From Bellilinea sp034411135 (lineage in GTDB: Bacteria > Chloroflexota > Anaerolineae > Anaerolineales > Anaerolineaceae): a DNA stretch of 64,000 nt. How positions within the stretch are numbered: the stretch's first letter is position 1; every line of letters starts with the position of its first letter. Location of the stretch: NCBI GenBank assembly GCA_034411135.1, contig DAOUMN010000051.1, positions 1-64,000 on the forward strand, in the 5' to 3' direction. The notes beneath the pieces were generated by a model, which saw nothing but the letters and a program-made list of their open reading frames with translations, searched no databases and was not told where the DNA came from. This document shows, piece after piece, positions 40,783-48,231 of the stretch. The position numbers and the translations under genes were made by a program.

Positions 40783-42127
40783 TGGTATACTCCTTGAGGA
40801 CTTCGCAAAGGAGGTCGATTTCTTCACGGGTGTTCATTTCGGTTACCGCCAGCAGCATCTGGTTTTCAAGTGATGGGTAATCCTGGCTGAGGTCATACCC
40901 ACCAAGGATGCCGTTATCGAGCAGGTGTTCGTTGATCTCTGCCACAGGTGCAGGGCATTTGACAACAAACTCATGGAAGAAGGGTTGGCTGAGATCGACC
41001 GCAAAACCGGGAATCTGGTTAATTTGTTTAGCGAGAAAGTGGGCTTTATGGTAGCACAATTCAGCGACCTGGCGTAAACCTTGTTTTCCGAGCAGACTCA
41101 TGTACACGGTAGCCGCCAGGGCGATCAAACCCTGGTTGGTGCAAATATTCGAAGTCGCTTTTTCGCGGCGTATATGCTGTTCGCGGGCGGTAAGGGTCAA
41201 CACATAACCGCGCTTACCTTGCTGATCGACCGTTTCGCCGATCAGTCGGCCAGCAATTTTGCGCACGTAATCCTTTTTGGCAGCGAAAATCCCCAAATAC
41301 GGTCCGCCATAAGAAAGAGGAATGCCGAGTGGTTGACCTTCGCCAACAACCAGGTCTGCGCCCATCTCACCCGGGCTTTTGAACAATGCCAGCGCGGTCG
41401 GGTTGATTACCACGGTCAAGATAGCGCCAACCGCATGAACTTTGGCTGCCAGCTCGCTCAAATCCTGAACGCGGCCGAAGAAATCCGGGTATTGAACCAC
41501 AACCATGGCGGTATTGGCATTCAGCAATTTGACCAACCCCTCGAGTGAATCGAGCGGATTGTCCTGTTCGCCATCACCAATGATCTGGAGGTTCTCGTAA
41601 CCGTCCATATACGTGCGTAAAACCTGACGGTACTGGGGGTTGACTGCCGGCGAAAGGATGAAGCGGGTACGTTTACCGCGGAAATGGTGATAAGCCAAAA
41701 CCGCTGCCTCGGCTGTGGCTGTGGCACCGTCATAATGCGAAGCATTGGAGACGTCCATGCCAGTCAGGTTGGCAATCAGGCTTTGGAATTCGAAGATGGC
41801 CTGCAAAGTGCCTTGCGATACTTCTGGCTGGTAAGGGGTGTAGGCGGTGTAAAATTCACCGCGCCGAAGAATTGCATCTACGGCAGCAGGAATATAGTGG
41901 TTGTACGCTCCCGCACCGAGGAAACAGATCAGGTCGCGGGTGGATTCATTGATTTGAGAAAGTTCCTGCAATTGGGCAGCAACTTCCATCTCGGAGAGAG
42001 CCGGGGGCAGGTTTAGCTGGGGAAATCGGTGTTCGGCGGGTACGCCTTCAAAAAGCGATTCAATGGAAGGCGCACCGATGGTCTTGAGCATTTCCTCCCG
42101 TTCAGAATCGGTATGGGGAATATACAT
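40775..42127 (-). CDS. gcvPA: Glycine dehydrogenase (decarboxylating) subunit 1
   Basis: A 450-residue subunit. The N-terminal MYIPHTDSEREEML is typical of split GcvP, as are FLGAGAYNHYIPAAV, TAYTPYQPEVSQGTLQAIFEFQ and GEGQPLGIPLSYGGPYLG. The start is ATG 42127, which shares its A with the gcvH stop (TGATG) and has CGGAG 7 bases ahead. It works with gcvPB and GcvH; gcvT and lpd are not in the window. Confidence 0.95.
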   Translation of the reverse strand: MYIPHTDSEREEMLKTIGAPSIESLFEGVPAEHRFPQLNLPPALSEMEVAAQLQELSQINESTRDLICFLGAGAYNHYIPAAVDAILRRGEFYTAYTPYQPEVSQGTLQAIFEFQSLIANLTGMDVSNASHYDGATATAEAAVLAYHHFRGKRTRFILSPAVNPQYRQVLRTYMDGYENLQIIGDGEQDNPLDSLEGLVKLLNANTAMVVVQYPDFFGRVQDLSELAAKVHAVGAILTVVINPTALALFKSPGEMGADLVVGEGQPLGIPLSYGGPYLGIFAAKKDYVRKIAGRLIGETVDQQGKRGYVLTLTAREQHIRREKATSNICTNQGLIALAATVYMSLLGKQGLRQVAELCYHKAHFLAKQINQIPGFAVDLSQPFFHEFVVKCPAPVAEINEHLLDNGILGGYDLSQDYPSLENQMLLAVTEMNTREEIDLLCEVLKEYTNE

Positions 42128-42519
42128 CAGTGACTCCGTTCCTGGCAATAGGCTTCATAACCGGCGGCGTCCATTAACCCATCCAGTTCACCTGGATTGG
42201 ACATTTCGATTTTCATCATCCAGGCTGCGCCATACGGATCGGTATTAACGGATTCGAATTGGTCGGTCAGGCTCTCGTTGATTTCCACCACTTTGCCTGA
42301 AACTGGGGCGTTTACATCCGCAGCCGCTTTGACAGATTCGAGCGTTGCTACGGATTGATCCTTGCTGACCTCATCGCCGGGATCGACTTTGAATTCAAAA
42401 TACACGATGTCCGAAAGCTGTGATTGAGCATAATCGGACACACCAATTGTGGCAATCTTGCCATCGACTTTCACCCATTCATCGCTCTTGGCATACTTCA
42501 GGTTTGTAGGAATATTCAT
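42127..42519 (-). CDS. gcvH: Glycine cleavage system H protein
   Basis: A 130-residue lipoyl carrier. The lipoylated lysine is K64 in TLESVKAAADVNAPVSGKVVEIN. The barrel shape is indicated by GVSDYAQSQLSDIVYFEF and the C-terminal AWMMKIEMSNPGELDGLM. It shuttles the aminomethyl group from GcvPAB to GcvT. It is first in the operon behind the glycine riboswitch. The AAAA-rich ATG is preceded by GGAGG. Confidence 0.96.
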   Translation of the reverse strand: MNIPTNLKYAKSDEWVKVDGKIATIGVSDYAQSQLSDIVYFEFKVDPGDEVSKDQSVATLESVKAAADVNAPVSGKVVEINESLTDQFESVNTDPYGAAWMMKIEMSNPGELDGLMDAAGYEAYCQERSH

Positions 42520-42555
42520 TTTTTCCTCCAGGCTAGGTGTGATTTTGAAAATAAG

Positions 42556-42590
42556 ACAGAGAGCATGCTGAACACAGGCATGCCCTCTGT
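42556..42590 (-). terminator. Riboswitch-controlled terminator of the gcv operon
   Basis: A long hairpin at the end of the riboswitch: 42556-42568 pairs with 42578-42590 (core AGCATGC / GCATGCC), followed on the minus strand by CTTATTTTC. Its upstream arm on the RNA includes the last bases of the second aptamer (CAGAGG), so ligand-bound aptamer and terminator should exclude each other, as in glycine ON-switches. Confidence 0.72.
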
Positions 42591-42760
42591 TATCGACCTG
42601 TGAGATTCATCCCGACCAGCGAGATTTGCTCCATGGGTGCGTACAATGCTTTTCAGAGGAGGATCCATTCGGGGTCCTTTTACCTGAGAGATTCAACGGC
42701 AGCCTTTTGCTGGCCGTTTTGCCCCTTCGGTGCCAACGGATGTGGTCTCTTCCCCGAATT
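42584..42760 (-). ncRNA. Tandem glycine riboswitch
   Basis: Two aptamers read on the minus strand. The first has GGGGAAGAGACC, then GCACCGAAGGGGCAA, then AATCTCTCAGGTAAAAGGACC, the consensus core. The second has CCTCTGAAAAGC, then GCACCCATGGAGCAAAT, then GAATCTCACAGG and CAGAGG; it is more degenerate. Position ahead of gcvH and a following terminator make glycine-activated expression of the cleavage genes the natural reading. Confidence 0.92.
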
Positions 42761-42858
42761 TGAAAAGTGTGAGATTTCTTGCCAGAATATCATTAAAGAT
42801 TATACCAAAATTGGTTCTACAAGAATACTCTTCCGGCTTTTTGAAAAGCTTAAATTTT

Positions 42859-44019
42859 TTACCAAAGACCTGGTTGGTGAACCGGGATTTTTCCGTTCAG
42901 GAGCACATACGGCGCCGCGCGTTCTGGAAGAATGCCAAGGTATTTTAAGTCCCCCAGGGTTTTGATTTTGTGTTTGCGTCGGAATTCGAGTATACGCCGC
43001 GCAGTTTTTGGACCAATGCCAGGAACACGCAGCAGGAGATGAAAGTCGGCTTGGTTGAGTTCAACCGGGTGGTGGATAAGGTGGGATTGAGCCCAGGCTT
43101 TTTTGGGGTCAACGTCAAGGGGTAAATTCCCGGTTTTCGTGTAGTTGAATTCCTGTGGAGAAAAATGGTAATTCCGCAATAAAAAAGACGCCTGATAGAG
43201 TCGAAACGTGCGCAATGGATTTTCAGCAGGCAGGTTTTCCAGAGGGGTATCCTTAATTGGTGAAAAGGGGGAATAATAAATACGCGATAAATGTAGATTA
43301 GTATATAGTTCGGCAGAGGTGTTGAGGATTTCGTCATCGCTTTCTCCGGCAGCTCCTACAACCATCTGGGTGACCAGGGATGGGAAGCGATGATTGAATC
43401 CTCTTTGTGGATCCGGGCTGCGGCGAAAAAAGTCTGCCCATTGCAAGGGTTGAAGAAGCTCGGAGTAAAATTCTTTGCGTGGAGCAAGCAACGAAAGCCT
43501 TTTCGGATTAGGTGCTTCGAGATTGATCGATACTCGGTCGGCAAGGAGCATGGCTCGCTCTAGCTGATCTTTTTCCAGTCCGGGCATGACCTTGAGATGC
43601 AAATATCCACGATACTGGTATTTGTTGCGCAGCAATTCGGCTGTGTCGATCAATTTATCCTGTGTGCGCACCCCACCGCCGATGATGCCGGAGCTGAGGA
43701 ACAATCCTTCAACGATCCCCGCCGCGTTGATCTGTGAAAATGTCTTTGCCATTTCATCCGGCTTCATTGTTGCGCGGCGAAAATCTCTGCCAGCGCGAAA
43801 CGGACAATAGCTGCAATTTCGTTCGCAGGCTGTTGTGAGCAGTGTCTTGAGCAAGGCAACCTGTCCGCCGCCGGATTTTCTGGCACGGAAAACATTTGTA
43901 TCTTGCACACTGGTTTGGCTTACCGACAGCGTGCAAGGTATCGATCGATTCTCGCGTTCGTCGACTTCCAGAAATGTGTGCTGATTAAGCAGTGAGAAAA
44001 CCGATTCGGCAGTTTGCAT
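42859..44019 (-). CDS. Radical SAM protein of the putative DNA modification/repair family with C-terminal HhH
   Basis: A 386-residue protein. The [4Fe-4S] motif C65-x3-C69-x2-C72 (CERNCSYC) opens a radical SAM barrel (GLFLSSGIIGGG, YLHLKVMPGLEKDQL, SINLEAPN). The C-terminal segment LLRVPGIGPKTARRILEFRRK is a helix-hairpin-helix that binds DNA non-specifically. This pairing is the hallmark of a family annotated as putative DNA modification/repair radical SAM protein; the reaction is not established to my knowledge. The ATG at 44019 is placed by the promoter directly above it. Longer in-frame extensions run through the divergent promoter region and are not used. Confidence 0.88.
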   Translation of the reverse strand: MQTAESVFSLLNQHTFLEVDERENRSIPCTLSVSQTSVQDTNVFRARKSGGGQVALLKTLLTTACERNCSYCPFRAGRDFRRATMKPDEMAKTFSQINAAGIVEGLFLSSGIIGGGVRTQDKLIDTAELLRNKYQYRGYLHLKVMPGLEKDQLERAMLLADRVSINLEAPNPKRLSLLAPRKEFYSELLQPLQWADFFRRSPDPQRGFNHRFPSLVTQMVVGAAGESDDEILNTSAELYTNLHLSRIYYSPFSPIKDTPLENLPAENPLRTFRLYQASFLLRNYHFSPQEFNYTKTGNLPLDVDPKKAWAQSHLIHHPVELNQADFHLLLRVPGIGPKTARRILEFRRKHKIKTLGDLKYLGILPERAAPYVLLNGKIPVHQPGLW

Positions 44020-44025
44020 AACCTT

Positions 44026-44054
44026 ATTATAGAATATTTGTTCTTTATTTGCAA
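44026..44054 (-). promoter_or_regulatory. Promoter of the radical SAM gene (leaderless transcript)
   Basis: Minus strand: TTGCAA (44049-44054), 17-bp spacer, TATAAT (44026-44031). The normal start point 7 bases downstream falls on the A of the ATG at 44019, so the mRNA would have no leader. Confidence 0.7.
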
Positions 44055-44081
44055 TCTCCTCCTGCTTTGTTAACATTACTG

Positions 44082-44087
44082 TATAAT
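44082..44087 (+). promoter_or_regulatory. -10 element for the methyltransferase gene
   Basis: TATAAT on the plus strand, about 35 bases ahead of the chosen TTG start. No good -35 is visible. It is divergent from the radical SAM promoter, the two -10 elements being about 50 bases apart. Confidence 0.5.
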
Positions 44088-44122
44088 TTCTTGTGACCAA
44101 TAATTTGGAGAAGATTACAACG

Positions 44123-44806
44123 TTGGAAAGTAGATTTGTGAATTGGTGGAAACATCTCCTGCGCATTTTTTTTCATTTACTGTATCATCCGTTGGCATTT
44201 TCCTATGATCTGGTTGCCTGGCTGGTTTCGCTTGGGCGTTGGCAAGCATGGGTGACACAGGCGTGTAATTACCTTGATAGGTCTCCAATCCTGGAGCTTG
44301 GTTTTGGCCCGGGACACTTGCAGCAAAGGCTGCTTGATTCCGGAAGACCGGTATTTGGATTAGATGAAAGCCGGTTTATGTGTCAGCTGGCAGCCAGACG
44401 GTTGCGAAAAAAACTGGGGGCAGGAATTTCGCCCAACCTGTGCCGCGGGTTGGCTCAAAATCTTCCGTTTGCGGCTGGGTCGTTCAAGGCCGTTATAGCT
44501 ACGTTTCCCAGTGAATATATCTACAATAAGTCTACAATCCTGGAATGCGAACGGGTGCTGGCATCGGGTGGGCAGTTGATCATCCTGGCAGCAGTTAACT
44601 TGGGCGGAAGCTCCCTGTTGGAACGTTTGCTACGTGGTTTGTTTAAGGTCGCCTACCAATCCGGTGATCCGGAAGAAGCCAGGCAAATTGTGGCTGATCT
44701 TTTTATCCAACATGGTTTTCGCATCCATTTCGATCAGCGAAATTACCGGAATGATCGGCTATGGTTTATTCGGGCGCAAAAAGGGGTTTCTCCCCTTTCC
44801 GAATGA
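44123..44806 (+). CDS. Class I SAM-dependent methyltransferase
   Basis: A 227-residue methyltransferase. An N-terminal hydrophobic, Trp/Phe-rich stretch (WWKHLLRIFFHLLYHPLAFSYDL) may sit at the membrane. The Rossmann core has motif I SPILELGFGPGHLQQRLL, the acidic VFGLDESRFM, and the late strand VIATFPSEYIYNKSTILECERVLASGGQLIIL. The layout resembles UbiE/phospholipid-type enzymes, but the substrate is not readable. I prefer the TTG at 44123, which has GGAGAAG 9 bases ahead; an in-frame GTG at 44093 without a ribosome binding site is the alternative. Confidence 0.8.
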   Translation: MESRFVNWWKHLLRIFFHLLYHPLAFSYDLVAWLVSLGRWQAWVTQACNYLDRSPILELGFGPGHLQQRLLDSGRPVFGLDESRFMCQLAARRLRKKLGAGISPNLCRGLAQNLPFAAGSFKAVIATFPSEYIYNKSTILECERVLASGGQLIILAAVNLGGSSLLERLLRGLFKVAYQSGDPEEARQIVADLFIQHGFRIHFDQRNYRNDRLWFIRAQKGVSPLSE

Positions 44807-44831
44807 GAAAAAAAACTGTAAAATCTAACAC

Positions 44832-45551
44832 ATGGAAATTCAAATCGCTGTTGCCAAAACAACGAAGTATGGATCGCCTGAGAGCGGTGATTCTGTAGAA
44901 ATCATCGAACGCCCCAACGGAGGCATTTCGGTGGTTATGTGCGATGGGAAATCTTCTGGACGGGAAGCTAAAATGATTTCGGGCATGGTTGCCCGTAAAG
45001 TGATCGGTCTGATCGCAGATGGTATCCGCGATGGTGCTGCAGCGCGAGCGGCTTCCGATCATTTGTATACCGAACGCAATGGTCAATATTCGGTCTTTTT
45101 AAATATTCTCAGTGCTGATTTGCAGAGCAGCACGATCGTTCTCTCACGCAACAACCCGACGCCGATTTTTCTGGCGCAGGGGGACCATTTGGAATGCATC
45201 AGCGGAGAAACGCACCCGATTGGGGTGGCGCGTAACATTCGTCCCTTGATTACAGAAATAACCATGACACCCGGCACAACGATTGTCATGTACACCGATG
45301 GGGTTGCCAATGCGGGCCGTGCTCATGATGAGGGTATCGATATTTGTGCTGCTCTAGAAGCGATACTGGATGAACAAAATCCTTCTGCTGCAGTTATTGC
45401 CGATTCGCTTCTGGGGCAGGCGGTGCGCATGGATCAGGGGCAACCACAAGATGATATGAGCGTGACGGTGTTACGGGTAATGCCGAAGGAGCAGGATTTT
45501 ATCCGCCGGTTGAGTGTGCGTTTGCCGGTTTCACCACCGGTTTATGATTGA
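44832..45551 (+). CDS. SpoIIE/PP2C-like serine phosphatase
   Basis: A 239-residue cytosolic PPM-family phosphatase of the SpoIIE/RsbU type. Metal-binding motifs: ISVVMCDGKSSGREA (Asp), TIVMYTDGVANAG (Asp) and PQDDMSVTVLRV (Asp-Asp). The whole protein is the catalytic domain with no sensor attached. Such enzymes usually dephosphorylate anti-anti-sigma factors; no STAS or anti-sigma gene is visible nearby. It follows the methyltransferase gene by 25 bases. Its 3' end overlaps the convergent membrane protein gene by about 53 bases. Confidence 0.85.
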   Translation: MEIQIAVAKTTKYGSPESGDSVEIIERPNGGISVVMCDGKSSGREAKMISGMVARKVIGLIADGIRDGAAARAASDHLYTERNGQYSVFLNILSADLQSSTIVLSRNNPTPIFLAQGDHLECISGETHPIGVARNIRPLITEITMTPGTTIVMYTDGVANAGRAHDEGIDICAALEAILDEQNPSAAVIADSLLGQAVRMDQGQPQDDMSVTVLRVMPKEQDFIRRLSVRLPVSPPVYD

Positions 45552-45963
45552 TCCCTGCCCGGTGAACAAGCCAGATAGCCAGAATTAATAATGCCCATCC
45601 AAGTGAATCGAACAGGATAAAACGTTCGATACTGGATTTCAATATGGCGTGCTGAGCGGGTATATCCAGCCATAGCAGAGTTTCACCAAACAAACCTATG
45701 GTTTGCATGATGATTGCTTCAAGCAAGGATACCCGGTAACGAATTGGATGCCAGCAGGCAAAAACATACGGGATATTCCACATTAGAAACAGAATGCCCG
45801 TACTTTGAATGACTGTCCTCCCAACCAACCCGGTCAATTCGTAAGCGTGAAGGTAAGGTTGAGGGTTGGCGATGAACTGCACCGCTGCCTGCAGGTTCAG
45901 AAAAAGGACAATGCCAATCAGCAGGCTGGCAAACCAGCGCCTTTGTTGTAATGCTTGCGTCAT
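45499..45963 (-). CDS. Four-helix membrane protein of unknown function (154 aa)
   Basis: I do not recognise a named family. About four membrane segments: near residues 12-32, 44-70, 80-98 and 115-135, with short loops containing NPQPYLHAYELTG and DIPAQHAILKSS. The pattern resembles small conserved integral membrane proteins of unassigned role. The ATG follows GGAGGTAAT. It converges on the SpoIIE-like gene with a 53-base 3' overlap. Confidence 0.72.
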   Translation of the reverse strand: MTQALQQRRWFASLLIGIVLFLNLQAAVQFIANPQPYLHAYELTGLVGRTVIQSTGILFLMWNIPYVFACWHPIRYRVSLLEAIIMQTIGLFGETLLWLDIPAQHAILKSSIERFILFDSLGWALLILAIWLVHRAGINHKPVVKPANAHSTGG

Positions 45964-46017
45964 ATTACCTCCAATCCGGCAGGGTGATCGAATTAATCAT
46001 AACTAAAATGGTAAAAG

Positions 46018-46047
46018 TTGAATGATCACTCGGATTTAGTGTACAAT
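46018..46047 (+). promoter_or_regulatory. Sigma-70 type promoter for the glycosyltransferase-like gene
   Basis: TTGAAT (46018-46023), 18-bp spacer, TACAAT (46042-46047). It lies 43 bases ahead of the GTG start. Confidence 0.62.
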
Positions 46048-46089
46048 ACAGCCGTTGGTTTCAAATAGTAGAGAAGGGTTGAGTGGATT

Positions 46090-47193
46090 GTGAAAATTGC
46101 GGTTGTCATTTCCTCGCATGGGTATGGGCATGCGGCTCGCGCCTCCGCCGTGATAAACGCCTTTCATCAGCGCAATCCTGAAGTTCGTTTTGAGATTATT
46201 ACAATGGTTCCGGAATGGTTCTTCGCGGAGTCCTTGCCTGCGCTTGCCTTTCACTATTATCCCTTCGAAAGCGATGTTGGTGTTGTTCAGAATACTCCCC
46301 TGGTGGAAGATTTGCCCGCCACAGTCGAACGGTTGAAATCCTTTTTGCCCTTTCAGAACCAGCGGGTGGATTTCCTCGCCAAGCACCTCTGCCAGGCTGG
46401 CTGTTCGGCAGTGATTTGTGACATTGCACCAATCGGTATTGCAGCGGCACAGGCAGTGGGCATTCCCTCGGTGCTGATCGAAAATTTCACCTGGGACTGG
46501 ATTTATTCCGGTTATCTTGATAAAGAAAATCGCTTGCAGGGTTTTCTTCCGTTGTTGAAGGAGATGTTTGAAGCTAGCACTTACCGGATACAGACCATGC
46601 CGGTATGCGAGCCAATTGTTGGAGCTGACATCACCGTTTTTCCGGTCGCCCGCCAGCCGCGCCATACTCGTGAGCAAACCCGCCAATTCCTGAGGCTCGA
46701 CAGTAGACAGCCAACGGTGCTAATCACGATGGGGGGCATTGAACAGGATTTCCGTGTTTTACCTTCCACGCAATCTATTGGTGATGTTGTATTCATACTT
46801 CCGGGAGGGAGCGATGTCGAACGGCGCGAGGGGAACTTAATCCGGCTGCCGCATCATCACAGTTATTATCACCCCGATCTCGTGCACGCCAGCGATCTGG
46901 TTGTGGGAAAATTGGGCTATAGCACAATTGCTGAGGCATATCATGCTGGCGTGCCCTATCTCTATATTCCGCGCAATCATTTTCGCGAAACAGCCCCGCT
47001 GGCGGAATTTGTCGAGAAAGAACTCAACGGCAAATCACTCACTGAATCCGATTTTTGGAGTGGCAGTTGGGTGGAGCAGATTGTGCCAATGCTGGCGCGA
47101 TCGTACCAGAAAACCGAAAGACAAAATGGTGCGGATCAGATCGCTGATTTCCTGGGAGCAAACTTGCACCTGCACCTGACTGAAACGGTTTAG
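46090..47193 (+). CDS. GT-B fold glycosyltransferase-like protein
   Basis: A 367-residue two-domain protein. It begins KIAVVISSHGYGHAARASAVINAF, with the GHG-type substrate loop of MurG/GT28-like enzymes. The C-terminal half has VLITMGGIEQD and then KLGYSTIAEAYHAGVPYLYIPR, the donor-binding segment of the GT-B fold. The N-terminal domain also resembles the first domain of plant L-arabinokinase, a known similarity of this group. The substrate is unknown. The start is GTG at 46090 with a purine-rich GAGAAGGG site and its own promoter. It is probably monocistronic. Confidence 0.78.
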   Translation: MKIAVVISSHGYGHAARASAVINAFHQRNPEVRFEIITMVPEWFFAESLPALAFHYYPFESDVGVVQNTPLVEDLPATVERLKSFLPFQNQRVDFLAKHLCQAGCSAVICDIAPIGIAAAQAVGIPSVLIENFTWDWIYSGYLDKENRLQGFLPLLKEMFEASTYRIQTMPVCEPIVGADITVFPVARQPRHTREQTRQFLRLDSRQPTVLITMGGIEQDFRVLPSTQSIGDVVFILPGGSDVERREGNLIRLPHHHSYYHPDLVHASDLVVGKLGYSTIAEAYHAGVPYLYIPRNHFRETAPLAEFVEKELNGKSLTESDFWSGSWVEQIVPMLARSYQKTERQNGADQIADFLGANLHLHLTETV

Positions 47194-47207
47194 GTGCCTT
47201 TCCTCTT

Positions 47208-47507
47208 CTAATTACCCTTGACCCAGTCTTCGAAGAAAGGCTGGAATTTCACGGGGGTGAATTCGGTGTAATAATAATCCGCTGCGTTATGCTTTTGATA
47301 AGGATCGCGGGCAAAAAAAGCGCGTAAATCCTCTTCTGAAGGCGCACGAGCAACAACCAGTCCGCCAATGCGGGGATTTTGGGGTCCAGAGCACAATAAC
47401 CAGCCCTGATCGTAACCGGTTTGGAGAAATGCGCGGTGTTCTGCAAGAATTTCTTCAATTTTTTCCAGTGGAATCTTGTATTCAACCCTGACGATGAAGT
47501 GTTTCAC
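47208..47507 (-). CDS. YciI-family protein
   Basis: A 99-residue ferredoxin-fold protein. YciI features: MKHFIVRVEYKIP at the N-terminus, the conserved H in LAEHRAFLQTGYDQGWLLCSGPQNPRIGG, and the Asp in FFARDPYQKHNAADYY. Members are small dimeric enzymes of mostly unknown activity; some are dehydrochlorinase-like. It is divergent from the IMPACT gene, with about 40 bases between starts. Confidence 0.88.
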   Translation of the reverse strand: MKHFIVRVEYKIPLEKIEEILAEHRAFLQTGYDQGWLLCSGPQNPRIGGLVVARAPSEEDLRAFFARDPYQKHNAADYYYTEFTPVKFQPFFEDWVKGN

Positions 47508-47547
47508 AGAAAGTTTCTCCTATACATGGTTGGGGTATACTGGGGGT

Positions 47548-48231
47548 ATGAGTGAAGCAAATCATACCATGAAGGGGCAAGAAGAGCCCAGTTATCGGCT
47601 GCCTGCTGGTGAAACCCGGGCGGAAATTCAAGTAATGCGTTCGCGTTTCATTGCCTGTGCATCGCTGGCACTGAGTGTGGAGGACGCCCGTAAATACGTG
47701 CAAACAATTCGGCGGGAGTTCGCGGATGCCAGTCATCATGTGGCTGCTTATCGAATTGGCTTTGGAAAAAGTGTGATTGAACATTGTAATGATGACGGTG
47801 AGCCATCAGGAACTGCAGGAAAACCGGTTCTGGCGGTATTGAAAGGCAGCAACATCGGCGATATTGTTGTGGTTGTCGTGCGCTATTTTGGCGGGATTAA
47901 GCTTGGTACTGGTGGTTTGACACGAGCCTATCGCGACGCAGCCAAAGCGGTGATTGCGCTGCTTCCGCTGGCTTTGCGCCAAATGGCTTGCGAGATGGTG
48001 GTTACGCTTCCGTATGCCTTCTACCAAAAAGCTTGTGGAATGATCGAGCGGTATCGTGGTGAGATATATGAGGAAATATTTGAGGAAAAAGTGATGCTGG
48101 CAATACGCCTGCCATCCGAAATGGTGCATTCGCTTGAAGCCAGCCTGACCGACTTAACCCAGGGAATGTGCGAATGGAAAATTACGCGGCGGGATGTGAG
48201 TGTGATTGTACCGTTTCCACCTCTGCCGTAA
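47548..48231 (+). CDS. IMPACT/YigZ-family protein
   Basis: A 227-residue protein. The N-terminal UPF0029/IMPACT domain has the signature segments SHHVAAYRIG, NDDGEPSGTAGKPVLAVL and VVVVRYFGGIKLGTGGLTRAYRDAA. A C-terminal ferredoxin-like domain follows (about 135-225). The eukaryotic relative regulates Gcn2; bacterial members have an unclear role in translation or proline-peptide metabolism. The ATG at 47548 fits because the domain begins soon after. A TATACT -10 ends 6 bases before it, so the transcript may be leaderless. The 3' end overlaps the convergent membrane gene by 50 bases. Confidence 0.9.
   Translation: MSEANHTMKGQEEPSYRLPAGETRAEIQVMRSRFIACASLALSVEDARKYVQTIRREFADASHHVAAYRIGFGKSVIEHCNDDGEPSGTAGKPVLAVLKGSNIGDIVVVVVRYFGGIKLGTGGLTRAYRDAAKAVIALLPLALRQMACEMVVTLPYAFYQKACGMIERYRGEIYEEIFEEKVMLAIRLPSEMVHSLEASLTDLTQGMCEWKITRRDVSVIVPFPPLP

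Noticed and set aside
42127..42148. Longer N-terminus for GcvPA
   Set aside because: The upstream in-frame start lies inside gcvH without a ribosome binding site; the TGATG overlap start has one.
46036..46686. 216-codon minus-strand frame opposite the glycosyltransferase-like gene
   Set aside because: The plus-strand gene has clear GT-B motifs, a promoter and normal codon use; the opposite frame has none.
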